DNA from: an uncultured Bacteroidaceae bacterium
GTDB lineage: Bacteria; Bacteroidota; Bacteroidia; Bacteroidales; Bacteroidaceae
NCBI GenBank assembly: GCA_934293005.1
Contig: CAKQYA010000006.1
Span: forward strand, 1-64,000
DNA: 64,000 nt
Reading direction: 5' to 3'
The position numbers were made by a program, and so were the translations under genes. Numbering within the stretch: position 1 is the first letter of the stretch; each line of letters begins with the position of its first letter. The notes beneath the pieces were generated by a model that ran no database searches, was not told where the DNA came from, and saw nothing but the letters and a program-made list of their open reading frames with translations. Positions 19,793 through 29,058 of this stretch are shown here, one piece after another.

Positions 19793-21463
19793 ATGAAACG
19801 ACTTCACTATTTCCTGGCAAGCATCATCGCCTGCCTTCTCATCGGAATCAATCCAGCTCAAGCAGCCGACGAGGTCAATTTTGGTGAGATAGAATTCGGC
19901 AAGACATACAACATGAAGGACGAAGGCTACTTCTACTGTTCATTCACCGCATCAGATAATGGATACCTTCAAGTCACATCCACATCCAACACCACACTGC
20001 GCCCGTTCAAAGAATGGAATGGCACAGCCAAGGAAACAATGGCCAAGGAAGGCAACTCTTGCCGCACACTCCAGATAAGCACAAAGGAAAAGCAAGGCTA
20101 CAACTACGAACTTAAAGTGGAGAAGGGCACTACATACTACTTCTGCAGCAGCACAATGAAAGGCAACAACATCAATGTCACATTCAAGTTCACCCAGAAA
20201 ACCATCGAATACTTCGGTGCCTCTATAGAAGAAGGCGCAAAGGTGTCGCCAACTAATAAAAGTTCAATATCATTCTATTTCAACCGTCCCGTGATCGCTT
20301 CTTCAGCAGCGATAGTCTACGGCGAAGGCAAAGAGGAGGCTGTAACCACCCACTCTGCATCATACTCATGCTCCGTATCTGCCGACATCAAGAATGCCCT
20401 TGTCAATCTGGCCAACGAAGGTCTTCTCAACGAAGGCGATGAGTTTACACTGCTTCTCAAAGATGTGCTGGAAGACGCAAGCAACATCACAGATGGAGCC
20501 GAACCCATCAAATATGGCAATGTTAGCGTGAAGGGCAAGCTTGGCACTCTCCCTGCGATGCTCCAGAGCATCACACTCGACGGTGTGCCTGTCACATCCA
20601 ACACAAAGTTTCTCACCTACTACGCTCCTGGCACAGGACTGATGGTGCTCACTTTCACCAAGCCGCTTAGAGCCAACACTGCCACAGGATGCCTTCGGTT
20701 TGGCGACATTGACGAAGCTGACAATGGCGGCTATTATCAAGAGATGAACGACACCAATGAGAACAGCTTCACCATCACCACCAAGGACAACCAGATTATC
20801 CTCGACTTCTCAGGCAAGCGTCGCGCAGTTAACGACATGGTAACGAGCACCGAAAGCAAGCGCGGCACCGATTTCACAGTCATCTCACTTGACATTTCCA
20901 AAGTGACAGACAAGCAGGGCGTGAAGGCATACACCACATCAAGCAGCACTATGGGACGTTTCAACTACGTTTTCAGTCTCGATGTGCCAGAAGCCAACGT
21001 GAGCAGCGACTTCACTCCTGCCAATGGCGCAAGCATCAAGGATGAAGACTATGTTGAGATTTGGATATCTGACGAGCAGAGCCTCACATACGACGGAGTG
21101 AAGTTCACTTATGAGGACGAACTCGAGACTGTGCAGGAAATCATTGTCAAGGACTTCACTCGCGAGAAAGACGAATATGAGGAAGGAGCCGTGATTCTCA
21201 CCGTTCCAATTCCTGAAGCCATGAAGACCACAAACAACGTGGTGGTGTCGCTCAACAAAGTGACTTGCGTAGACGGCAAAGACTACAGCAACACTATCGC
21301 AGCAAAATACAATGTGGTGGACACAAGCATCAATGGCTTGGACACCACAAGAAACAACTCTGACAAAGTGTTCAACCTGAACGGACAGGCTATTCAGAAA
21401 AACATCCACAGTGGAGCCAAGAGCATCATCATCACCAAAGGCAAGAAAATGATTGCTGAATGA
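19793..21463 (+). CDS. Secreted T9SS-type protein, function unknown
   Basis: Exported protein of 556 residues, with a signal peptide ending near QAA-DEV. The N-terminal region (about 25-135) is a jelly-roll-like beta domain (YFYCSFTASDNGYLQVTS, TTYYFCSSTMKGNNI). Ig-like domains follow, and the C-terminus (VFNLNGQAIQKN ... SIIITKGKKMI) is a T9SS type A-like signal. Its architecture parallels the following 718-residue protein, including repeated SITPDI or TPANGA strand motifs, suggesting paralogous surface proteins. Transcription probably starts inside or just after the MITE-like element upstream. No enzymatic motif is visible. Confidence 0.75.
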   Translation: MKRLHYFLASIIACLLIGINPAQAADEVNFGEIEFGKTYNMKDEGYFYCSFTASDNGYLQVTSTSNTTLRPFKEWNGTAKETMAKEGNSCRTLQISTKEKQGYNYELKVEKGTTYYFCSSTMKGNNINVTFKFTQKTIEYFGASIEEGAKVSPTNKSSISFYFNRPVIASSAAIVYGEGKEEAVTTHSASYSCSVSADIKNALVNLANEGLLNEGDEFTLLLKDVLEDASNITDGAEPIKYGNVSVKGKLGTLPAMLQSITLDGVPVTSNTKFLTYYAPGTGLMVLTFTKPLRANTATGCLRFGDIDEADNGGYYQEMNDTNENSFTITTKDNQIILDFSGKRRAVNDMVTSTESKRGTDFTVISLDISKVTDKQGVKAYTTSSSTMGRFNYVFSLDVPEANVSSDFTPANGASIKDEDYVEIWISDEQSLTYDGVKFTYEDELETVQEIIVKDFTREKDEYEEGAVILTVPIPEAMKTTNNVVVSLNKVTCVDGKDYSNTIAAKYNVVDTSINGLDTTRNNSDKVFNLNGQAIQKNIHSGAKSIIITKGKKMIAE

Positions 21464-21487
21464 TAGCTCAGAGCAACATATTAAAAA

Positions 21488-21522
21488 AGAAGCCAACGAA
21501 GATTGTTCTTCGTTGGCTTTTT
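21488..21522 (+). terminator. Rho-independent terminator
   Basis: AGCCAACGAAG (21491-21501) pairs with CTTCGTTGGCT (21508-21518), followed by TTTTTG. It lies 25 bp after the stop of the 556-residue gene. Confidence 0.88.
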
Positions 21523-21604
21523 GTCATTTTGTAATGACAAAATATTGATTTTGTACCATAAAGCTGACGTTATTATTTTAAAACGACATTTTTCCATTAA
21601 ACAA

Positions 21605-21636
21605 TTTGTCTCAGCGAAATAAAATGTGTAAATTTG
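21605..21636 (+). promoter_or_regulatory. Bacteroidetes-type promoter
   Basis: TTTG (21605-21608), a 20-bp spacer and TAAATTTG (21629-21636) match the -33/-7 consensus. The predicted start near 21643 leaves a leader of about 110 nt before the 718-residue cargo gene. Confidence 0.75.
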
Positions 21637-21756
21637 CAAGCGTAATCAAACGTACGAAAGAAAGACATATCTTATGGGAATGAAATGAATCCTCAAATGG
21701 ATTAAAACACATAATAGATATAATATAATCAATTTTCAGTAACATTCTTAAATCAA

Positions 21757-23913
21757 ATGAGCATGAAGAAACATTACTTCTTTTCTCTCATTGCGATGTT
21801 GTTCTGCCTTTGCGCCAATGCAACCTCAGAACTCACATTCAGCAATGTTTCGCTGGCTCCTAACTCTGTGATAGAAGCTATCACTCTTGACCAGCAAATC
21901 ACATTCAACACAAACATGGACGACGAAATCGGTTACATGTATGCAGAAATCAAAGATGAGACATCGGGAAAGATTGTCGGCACACGCACAACCGTGTATG
22001 ACCCCAATTTCAACAACGATGGTGAAGGCACTGTGTCATCAAACATGCCTCAGACCAAAAAAGACCCTCACTTCACTTATGTGAGCTCTTCTTACACAAA
22101 GATGGAGGAAGGCCACACTTACAGCCTCATCTTCTACGCTTTCACAAACAAGGATGCTTCTCACGGCGCAGGCCAAGCATTGGCCACTGGCGCAATCAAG
22201 TATGAAGGCAGTGCAGCAGCTTACATTCCAAGCCCATTCAAACTCGTCTCGATCACACCAGACATCGAGTCACACGTCATCACCAAGCAGGAAGAGCGTT
22301 CCGTCACACTCCATTTCAACGCTAAGGTGAGAATCAGCAAAGAGGACGCATTCATCCTCACAGGCAATGGCGCAAAAGATGATATGGAAGAAATCGTTCC
22401 TGGCGACGATGCTGAAATCGTCACTACAAAAGACAAGGAAGGCACAGTCATCAGTGAGTACACTTACAGCTCATCATGGACATTGACTCCCAAAGTGTCT
22501 ACTATAGCAGATGGCGCTGATGTCAACTTCTCTGCAACAGTATACGACAAGTCAGACCTTCGTGTCACAGCTACAGTTAAGGGTCTCGAGAGCTACTCTA
22601 CAGGCAACGACGAGACGAGCTACTACACATTCTCTGTGATGAACGACCTCAACCGCACTAAATTCGAGATCACACCAGAGGAGAACAACAACTATGTCAA
22701 TTCTCTCTATTCATTTGTCGTTTCAGAAACAGAAGAAGGCATCGCAGCAGCAAACATCGCAGAAGACGCAGTGCTTTACCTTGTAGGTGAAGATGGCAAG
22801 AAAGAACAGGTTGCCACTATCGCCACTATCGTAGACAACAAGGTCATCGAAGGCGACCCTTCAACATATCAGGACACTAAGGTGCTTAGCCAGCGTCTCT
22901 TCCTCGACAAGCAGATCACTAAGGCAGGCAAGTACATCCTACACTTCCCACGCAACTACTTCAACTTCGGCACAGGCATGATGGCCACATCAAGCGCAGG
23001 CACAGACTTTGAATACACCATCGCTAACGACTTCGTAGCTCCAAAGGTTAAGGTTGTTGGCAACACTACAGTAAAGAAGCTTGCAAAGATTGAGATTCAG
23101 TACCCAGACTATCAAGAGGTTGCTCCAGGCCCAGACGGCGAGCAGACAGGCTACGTGCTCAACGAGAATAACGAACTCGTCACTAAGGCAAGCCTCGAAT
23201 CTTGCTGGGACTACACTGATGCAAACATCATCGATGTAAACCTCAAGACACCAATCACCACTCCAGGCAAATACACTCTCATCATTCCACAAGACGGAGT
23301 GTCTGTTTCTGTATCTTCATTCTTCGCTGCACGCAACGCAAAGGGCGGCACAGACATGTCAGAAGACAACGAATTCACCCCAGAATACACTCTTCTTGGC
23401 GCATTCGTGCAGGAATTCACAGTAGAGGCTGGCGACGTCAACGATGTGACTATGAAGGTCAGCATTGAAAACAACAGCACAGTGGAAGGCTCTATCGAAT
23501 CTATCGACCTCACATTCGCATCAGCTTCAGGCCAGGAAGTTATCGTTGAGTGCACAGGATGGGACACTGATGCTTTGTGGCGCGGCGACGCTATCTACGC
23601 TTCAAGCACAACATGCAAAAACAACGTTGCAACAGTCATACCATACTCAGGTGGCCGCAAAACTGTATACGGCATCAGTGCTCCAGGCAAATACACTGTG
23701 ACATTCCCAGCAGGATTCTTCACTGTCAACGGCGTTGACTGGCCAGAAATCAAGCTCTCTTACACTGTTACAGAGGCAACTGAGATCAGCGACGTCACAG
23801 AAGGTGAGAAGAAAGCTAAAAACGCTTACACTCTTTCTGGTGCAGAAATAGCACCTTCACAGGCTGTCAACGGCACATACATCGTAGATGGCAAGAAGGT
23901 TGTTGTGAAGTAA
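21757..23913 (+). CDS. Secreted T9SS-type multi-Ig protein, function unknown
   Basis: Exported protein of 718 residues. The start at 21757 (MSMKKHYFF) could equally be the ATG two codons later. The signal peptide ends near CANA-TSE. Several repeated Ig-like segments have strands such as KLVSITPDIESHV ... VTLHFNAKV and SIESIDLTFASASG. Two recurrent phrases, APGKYTVTFPAGFF and TPGKYTLIIPQDGV, mark repeat units of about 130 residues. The C-terminal T9SS signal ends VNGTYIVDGKKVVVK. It has its own promoter and terminator, so it is monocistronic. It resembles bacterial Ig-fold surface proteins; the ligand is unknown. Confidence 0.8.
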   Translation: MSMKKHYFFSLIAMLFCLCANATSELTFSNVSLAPNSVIEAITLDQQITFNTNMDDEIGYMYAEIKDETSGKIVGTRTTVYDPNFNNDGEGTVSSNMPQTKKDPHFTYVSSSYTKMEEGHTYSLIFYAFTNKDASHGAGQALATGAIKYEGSAAAYIPSPFKLVSITPDIESHVITKQEERSVTLHFNAKVRISKEDAFILTGNGAKDDMEEIVPGDDAEIVTTKDKEGTVISEYTYSSSWTLTPKVSTIADGADVNFSATVYDKSDLRVTATVKGLESYSTGNDETSYYTFSVMNDLNRTKFEITPEENNNYVNSLYSFVVSETEEGIAAANIAEDAVLYLVGEDGKKEQVATIATIVDNKVIEGDPSTYQDTKVLSQRLFLDKQITKAGKYILHFPRNYFNFGTGMMATSSAGTDFEYTIANDFVAPKVKVVGNTTVKKLAKIEIQYPDYQEVAPGPDGEQTGYVLNENNELVTKASLESCWDYTDANIIDVNLKTPITTPGKYTLIIPQDGVSVSVSSFFAARNAKGGTDMSEDNEFTPEYTLLGAFVQEFTVEAGDVNDVTMKVSIENNSTVEGSIESIDLTFASASGQEVIVECTGWDTDALWRGDAIYASSTTCKNNVATVIPYSGGRKTVYGISAPGKYTVTFPAGFFTVNGVDWPEIKLSYTVTEATEISDVTEGEKKAKNAYTLSGAEIAPSQAVNGTYIVDGKKVVVK

Positions 23914-23948
23914 TATCATTACGACATAGACAAACAACTTAATAGGCG

Positions 23949-23996
23949 GAGAGCCATGCCAAAGTCCCCACAAGGAGTTTGGCGTGGCTCTCTTCT
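23949..23996 (+). terminator. Rho-independent terminator
   Basis: GAGAGCCATGCCAAA (23949-23963) pairs with TTTGGCGTGGCTCTC (23978-23992), one wobble, followed by TTCTT. It ends the 718-residue cargo gene. Confidence 0.85.
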
Positions 23997-24100
23997 TGTA
24001 TTATATTCAGAATCCATAAAAGTCAAAGCAGGCCTACAGAATTATTGATTCAGTTTTTCAATTCTTAATTCAGTTTTTCAAGCATGCAACACCCTTGAAA

Positions 24101-24137
24101 AAGTATCACGTGATACTTGCCCAAGTATCCTTACTAT
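24101..24137. repeat. Palindromic repeat, family C, one unit
   Basis: AAGTATCACGTGATACTT (24101-24118) is a perfect 18-bp palindrome, followed by GCCC and the half-unit AAGTATCCTTACTATCC. The same arrangement, with three full units and a different palindrome centre, is at 39156-39238. Just upstream, ATTCAGTTTTTCAA occurs twice, 20 bp apart. The rest of the gap from 23997 to 24184 shows nothing else recognisable. Confidence 0.75.
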
Positions 24138-24184
24138 CCATTTTTGACTAATAAATTAATGGTTCCATGACCTTTGTTATTATA

Positions 24185-24269
24185 CGCACATAGGATGGAA
24201 AGACTTTGGCCCAAACGGTGACAATAATTGAAAAGAACAGCTTCGATTCTCTAATGACCGATTTGGGTT
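24185..24269. mobile_element. MITE-like element, family B, right-end fragment
   Basis: The segment ending CTAATGACCGATTTGGGTT (24251-24269) matches the right inverted end of the 197-bp copy at 19.6 kb. Upstream parts (GATGGAAAGA, TTGAAAAGAAC) keep the same order as in that copy, with about 20 bp missing. The left end is lost. Confidence 0.6.
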
Positions 24270-24328
24270 TAAGTAAGTGCCGCTGGCCACATCTGCAAGT
24301 ATTATATATTACTTTTCAAGTGTATAGA

Positions 24329-24359
24329 TTGTGATTATCAGAATTTATTCGTACCTTTG
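24329..24359 (+). promoter_or_regulatory. Bacteroidetes-type promoter of tsaB and the following block
   Basis: TTG (24329-24331), a 20-bp spacer and TACCTTTG (24352-24359) match the consensus closely. It lies about 75 bp before the tsaB start codon. Confidence 0.78.
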
Positions 24360-24432
24360 CCATGCTTTAATGCTAAAGCTGCTGATTGCAGCCCCAAAAA
24401 GAGTTTATCGATAAAACAAATATAGACATACG

Positions 24433-25161
24433 ATGTCAGTAATATTACATATTGAAACGGCGACAGACATGTGCAGCGTGGCTGTCAGCCAAGATAGCGC
24501 TATTATTTTTCAGACCGACAGCCACGAGTTGGCTAAGAAAAACAAAGATAAGGACACACAGAAAGGCACTAACCATGCCTCTGCTCTGGGTGTGATGGTG
24601 GACGAGGCTCTCTCGTTCACAGACAACCATGCAATACCATTCGATGCTGTGGCAGTGAGCGTAGGCCCTGGCAGCTACACCGGACTGCGCATCGGCGTGT
24701 CTATGGCAAAAGGCGTGGCATACGGACGCAATTTGAAACTGATGGGCATTCCAACGCTTGAGGCACTATGCGTTCCTGTTCTTCTTGTGCACGACGACCT
24801 GCCAGAGGACGCACTTCTCTGCCCTATGCTCGATGCTCGCAGAATGGAGGTTTACGCAGGACTCTTCACCCGAGCACTCCGCCCTGTGGAAGCCACAGCT
24901 CCAGTGGTCGTAGACGAACACACTTTCGAGGAACAGCTCAACCAGCATCCTGTATATTTCTTTGGCAATGGAGCTGAGAAGTGCAAGAGTGTGATCAAAC
25001 ACCCCAATGCGCACTTCTTGGATGGAGTGCCACTTCTGGCCAAATATATGTCGCCATTAGCAGAAAAAAGGTTCTTGAGGGAAGAATGGGATGATGTGGC
25101 ATATCTTGAGCCAAACTACCTGAAGGAGTTTCAGGCCACAGTGGCCAAGAAACTGCTTTGA
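24433..25161 (+). CDS. tsaB: tRNA threonylcarbamoyladenosine biosynthesis protein TsaB
   Basis: Inactive-chaperone partner of TsaD in making the t6A37 modification of ANN-decoding tRNAs (cytoplasm). It has 242 residues. ASKHA-fold motifs are seen: ILHIETATDMCSVAV at the start and VSVGPGSYTGLRIGVSMAKG (about 77-96), both diagnostic for TsaB. A short Lys-rich insertion (KKNKDKDTQKG, residues 36-46) sits before the usual H-x-x-x-L region. The first gene of a housekeeping run on the plus strand, with its own promoter. The modification it makes is the substrate of MtaB, encoded at 58.4 kb. Confidence 0.95.
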   Translation: MSVILHIETATDMCSVAVSQDSAIIFQTDSHELAKKNKDKDTQKGTNHASALGVMVDEALSFTDNHAIPFDAVAVSVGPGSYTGLRIGVSMAKGVAYGRNLKLMGIPTLEALCVPVLLVHDDLPEDALLCPMLDARRMEVYAGLFTRALRPVEATAPVVVDEHTFEEQLNQHPVYFFGNGAEKCKSVIKHPNAHFLDGVPLLAKYMSPLAEKRFLREEWDDVAYLEPNYLKEFQATVAKKLL

Positions 25162-25198
25162 CATTATTATTTTCACAAGAAAACATACCGAACCATAA

Positions 25199-25795
25199 AT
25201 GGACTACAATACAGAACGCGAGACACTGAAGATGCCCGAATATGGGCGTGGCGTCCAACAGATGGTGGAGCATTGCAAGACCATCGCCAACCGCGATGAG
25301 CGCATGCGTTGCGCCAACACCATCATCAACGCCATGGCCGCCATGACGGAAAGGACCACGACACAGGAAGATTATGTGAAGAAACTGTGGAACCATCTGG
25401 CAGCCATAGCCAACTACGAACTTGACATTGACTACCCTGTTGAGATAACTCGCCACGACAAAGAGGTGAAGGCTTCAAGTCATCTGCCTTATCCGCAATC
25501 AAACATACGCAAGCGCAACTATGGCAAGATTGTGGAGAAGTTTGCCGAGCATGCAAGCAGCATGCCCGACAACAGTGAACGTTACGAACTGGCTCATATG
25601 GTAGCCAACCACATGAAGCGCGACCTGTGCAACTGGAGTGTAGACACTATGAGCGACGACAAGGTTGCCGACGACTTGGCTTCCTACACACACGGAGTGA
25701 TCCAGCTCGACCCACGACTCGACCCGCTCATATCTGATGGTGAACTTCTAAGCACAAGGATTTCGACCAGCGTGAAGAAAAAGAAAAAGAAATAA
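25199..25795 (+). CDS. DUF4290 family protein
   Basis: Small helical cytoplasmic protein of 198 residues, conserved in Bacteroidetes (DUF4290) and commonly found directly upstream of murA, as here. No catalytic motif is known. The start MDYNTERETLKMPEYGR is typical of the family. The C-terminus is a poly-lysine run (SVKKKKKK), a basic tail that could contact nucleic acid or membrane (inference). It is 37 bp after tsaB and 24 bp before murA, so it is co-transcribed with both. Family assignment is confident; function unknown. Confidence 0.88.
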   Translation: MDYNTERETLKMPEYGRGVQQMVEHCKTIANRDERMRCANTIINAMAAMTERTTTQEDYVKKLWNHLAAIANYELDIDYPVEITRHDKEVKASSHLPYPQSNIRKRNYGKIVEKFAEHASSMPDNSERYELAHMVANHMKRDLCNWSVDTMSDDKVADDLASYTHGVIQLDPRLDPLISDGELLSTRISTSVKKKKKK

Positions 25796-25819
25796 ACGTC
25801 ATCACCTATCATAGAAGAA

Positions 25820-27124
25820 ATGGCATCATTCATCATTGAAGGAGGCAGAAAGCTGCACGGGGAAATCACACCGCAAGGAGCCAAAAACGAGGCACTTGAA
25901 GTGATTACAGCTATTCTCCTCACATCAGAGCCCGTGATAATAAAGAACGTGCCCAACATTCTCGATGTGAACAACCTCATCAACTTGTTGAGCAAGATGG
26001 GCGTGCGCGTGATGGACCTCGGCAACCACACATGGAGTTTCCAGGCAGACAATCTCGACATGGAATACATGCACAGCAAAGAGTTTGTGCAACGGTGCGC
26101 TCGTCTGAGAGGCAGCATTCTGATGCTTGGCCCGCTGCTTGGCAGATTCCACAAAGCTTGTGTGGCAAAACCTGGAGGCGACCAGATAGGACGTCGACGT
26201 CTCGACACCCACTTCATAGGCATCCACGAATTGGGGGCTGAGTTCAGCTACAACACCGAACTTGGCATGTACGACATAGAAGCGCAAGAACTGCGCGGCA
26301 AATACATGCTGCTTGACGAAGCAAGCGTGACAGGAACGGCCAACATCATCATGGCCGCAGTGATGGCAAAGGGCACAACCACCATCTACAATGCCGCATG
26401 CGAACCATACATACAGCAGCTGTGCCGCATGCTCAATGCCATGGGTGCTGACATCAGCGGCATCGGCTCGAACCTGCTGACCATCAATGGCGTCGCTTCG
26501 TTGCACGGCACAGAGCACACCATTCTGCCCGACATGATTGAAGTGGGCTCTTTCATTGGCATGGCAGCCATGACAGGCAGCGACATCACCATAAAGAACG
26601 TAAGCTACGACAATCTCGGCATAATACCCAAAATGTTCAGCCGTCTCGGCATAAAGATGGAACGAGTGAATGATGACGTACACATCCCGCAGCAAGACCA
26701 CTATGAGGTGGCTTCGTTCATGGACGGAAGCACGATGTCACTTTCCGATGCCCCATGGCCAGGACTGACGCCAGACCTGCTGAGCATCATGCTTGTGGTA
26801 GCCACACAAGCCAAGGGCACAGTGCTCATCCACCAGAAAATGTTTGAGAGCCGTCTGTTCTTCGTTGACAAGCTCATCGACATGGGAGCTCAAATCATCC
26901 TGTGCGACCCGCACCGAGCCGTGGTTGTGGGTCATGACAACACTATGCAGTTGCATGGCGCCAAAATGTCAAGCCCCGACATCAGGGCAGGCATTGCCCT
27001 GCTCATTGCGGCCCTCTCAGCCAAAGGCACGAGCATGATAAGCAACATAGAGCAGATTGACCGCGGATATGAGGACATCGAACAGCGCCTCACCAACCTC
27101 GGAGCAAGCATCAAGAGAATATAA
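25820..27124 (+). CDS. murA: UDP-N-acetylglucosamine 1-carboxyvinyltransferase MurA (Asp in place of catalytic Cys)
   Basis: Transfers enolpyruvate from PEP to UDP-GlcNAc, the first committed step of peptidoglycan synthesis (cytoplasm). It has 434 residues and a complete EPSP-synthase-like double fold. The start MASFIIEGGRKLHGEI carries the conserved GGxxLxGxI, and QGAKNEAL is the PEP-site Lys region. The active-site loop reads KPGGDQIGRRRLD. The position of the fosfomycin-target Cys (Cys115 in E. coli, in PGGC) is Asp121 here. Cys-to-Asp keeps activity and gives intrinsic fosfomycin resistance in other MurA enzymes (family knowledge). It is followed after 3 bp by rimM. Confidence 0.96.
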   Translation: MASFIIEGGRKLHGEITPQGAKNEALEVITAILLTSEPVIIKNVPNILDVNNLINLLSKMGVRVMDLGNHTWSFQADNLDMEYMHSKEFVQRCARLRGSILMLGPLLGRFHKACVAKPGGDQIGRRRLDTHFIGIHELGAEFSYNTELGMYDIEAQELRGKYMLLDEASVTGTANIIMAAVMAKGTTTIYNAACEPYIQQLCRMLNAMGADISGIGSNLLTINGVASLHGTEHTILPDMIEVGSFIGMAAMTGSDITIKNVSYDNLGIIPKMFSRLGIKMERVNDDVHIPQQDHYEVASFMDGSTMSLSDAPWPGLTPDLLSIMLVVATQAKGTVLIHQKMFESRLFFVDKLIDMGAQIILCDPHRAVVVGHDNTMQLHGAKMSSPDIRAGIALLIAALSAKGTSMISNIEQIDRGYEDIEQRLTNLGASIKRI

Positions 27125-27127
27125 CCT

Positions 27128-27652
27128 ATGATAAAGACAGAAGACGTATACAAGATAGGCAAACTGAACAGAGCGCACGGGCTCAAGGGAGAAATAAACT
27201 TTCTCTTTACCGATGACACATGGGACAGGGCGGAAGCCGATCATCTCATCTGTGAGGTGGATGGCATAATGGTGCCATTCTTCATGGAAGAGTATCGTTT
27301 CAGAAGCGACTCGTCGGCCTTGGTGAAATTTGAGGACATCGACTCAGCTGAAGATGCCCAGATGCTGGTCAACAGCGATGTGTATCTGGAGAAGAAATAT
27401 CAAGAAGAAGTTGAAGACGATAATGTGTCGCTCAACTACTTCATTGGCTTCACCATGACAGACCGCGACACAGGCAAGACCATTGGCGAGATTGTGGACA
27501 TTGACGACAATACCGACAACTGGCTTTTCATCGTGGAGAGAAAAAATGGAGAGGAAGTGCTCATACCTGCCCATGAAGAGTTTATTGCCGAAATCAAACA
27601 AGAAGAGAAGATCATGGTAATGGACTTACCTATAGGACTTTTGGAATTATGA
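27128..27652 (+). CDS. rimM: Ribosome maturation factor RimM
   Basis: 16S rRNA processing factor that binds S19 and helps 30S head assembly. It has 174 residues. The N-terminal RimM beta-barrel has the motif KLNRAHGLKGEI (about 12-23), and the C-terminal PRC-barrel includes DNWLFIVE and the family-typical VLIPAHEEFI. It starts 3 bp after murA, and its stop codon overlaps the dxr start (ATGA at 27649-27652), indicating translational coupling. Confidence 0.95.
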   Translation: MIKTEDVYKIGKLNRAHGLKGEINFLFTDDTWDRAEADHLICEVDGIMVPFFMEEYRFRSDSSALVKFEDIDSAEDAQMLVNSDVYLEKKYQEEVEDDNVSLNYFIGFTMTDRDTGKTIGEIVDIDDNTDNWLFIVERKNGEEVLIPAHEEFIAEIKQEEKIMVMDLPIGLLEL

Positions 27653-28791
27653 AGAAGAGAATTTGCATACTTGGCTCTACAGGAAGCATCGGCACACAGG
27701 CTCTCGACGTCATCCGTCAGCATGCTGACCTGTATGAGGCATACGTGCTCACAGCATACAACAACGCAGAGCTCTTGATAGAGCAGGCACGAGAATTCAA
27801 TCCTGAGGCTGTGGTGATAGCTAAGGAGACAAACTACGAGACAGTGAAGGAAGGTCTGGCCGACTTGCCTATCAAGGTATATGCTGGACCTGATTCACTC
27901 TGTCAGGTAGTGCAGGACGACAATGTCGACATGGTGCTTGCCTCCATGGTCGGATTTGCAGGACTCGAGCCAACCATAGCAGCCATCAAGGCTCACAAAG
28001 CCATAGCCTTGGCCAACAAGGAGACGCTTGTCGTGGCAGGCGACCTCATCGTCCGTCTCGCCAACGAGAACAAAGTGCCTATATTGCCAGTCGACTCCGA
28101 ACATTCTGCCATATTCCAATGCTTGGAACCAGGCAACCGCATCGACAAGATACTGCTCACATGCAGCGGTGGACCTTTCCGCCATTTCGACAAGCAGCGC
28201 CTCCTGCATGTGACGAAGGCTGATGCTCTTGCCCACCCTACATGGAACATGGGAGCCAAAATAACCATCGACTCAGCCACACTGATGAACAAAGGCTTTG
28301 AAGTGATTGAAGCGAAATGGCTCTTTGGAGTAAAACCCGAGCAGATACAGGTTGTGGTGCATCCGCAATCGGTGATACACAGCGCTGTGCAGTTTGAGGA
28401 TGGAGCCGTGAAAGCCCAGATGGGTGTGCCCGACATGAGGCTGCCCATTCAATATGCCTTCAGCTACCCAAGGCGCCTTCCGCTCAATGGCGAGCGTCTC
28501 GACCTTTTCAAGATGAAGGATCTTACATTTGAGCAGCCCGACACAGAGCGGTTCCGTTGCCTGGCCTTAGCTTACGAGGCATTGAAACAAGGTGGCAACA
28601 TGCCTTGCATCGTCAATGCAGCCAACGAGATAGCCAACCGAGCATTCATAGAGGACAAGATAGGCTTTGAGCGCATAGCAGAAATCATCGAGGAGACCAT
28701 GGCGAAGGTTGGCTTCACCAGAGAATCGACACTCGACACTTATCTCGACACAGACAAGCAGGCGCGTCTCTTTGCCTCATCCTTGCTTTAA
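27649..28791 (+). CDS. dxr: 1-deoxy-D-xylulose 5-phosphate reductoisomerase
   Basis: NADPH-dependent enzyme making 2-C-methyl-D-erythritol 4-phosphate in the non-mevalonate isoprenoid pathway. The 380-residue length is normal. The start MKKRICILGSTGSIGTQALDV contains the NADPH-binding GSTGSIG, and metal/substrate residues lie in PVDSEHSAIFQ (about 145-155). The active-site flap and GAKITIDSATLMNKGFE are also present. It overlaps rimM by 4 bp. Another pathway gene, ispF, is in the same direction at 36.2 kb. Identification is certain. Confidence 0.97.
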   Translation: MKKRICILGSTGSIGTQALDVIRQHADLYEAYVLTAYNNAELLIEQAREFNPEAVVIAKETNYETVKEGLADLPIKVYAGPDSLCQVVQDDNVDMVLASMVGFAGLEPTIAAIKAHKAIALANKETLVVAGDLIVRLANENKVPILPVDSEHSAIFQCLEPGNRIDKILLTCSGGPFRHFDKQRLLHVTKADALAHPTWNMGAKITIDSATLMNKGFEVIEAKWLFGVKPEQIQVVVHPQSVIHSAVQFEDGAVKAQMGVPDMRLPIQYAFSYPRRLPLNGERLDLFKMKDLTFEQPDTERFRCLALAYEALKQGGNMPCIVNAANEIANRAFIEDKIGFERIAEIIEETMAKVGFTRESTLDTYLDTDKQARLFASSLL

Positions 28792-29058
28792 GGCTCGCTT
28801 TCTGAACATACCCATGATTAAGGCATACACATTATATATAATAATACATGCAACCGCTTCACAAGCATATGCATTATTATAATATCTATTTCCCTCAAGA
28901 GACACACAAAGCCTCTTAAAGGCATATGGCCATGCACAGTGTCACGCATTGCTGCATGTTTCATAACAGCTTTAAACACAGTCTGCCATAACCTGGGATA
29001 ATAAAAAGATTTCATCACAACATACATATACAAATAAGAAAACACATTTTTATAACCA

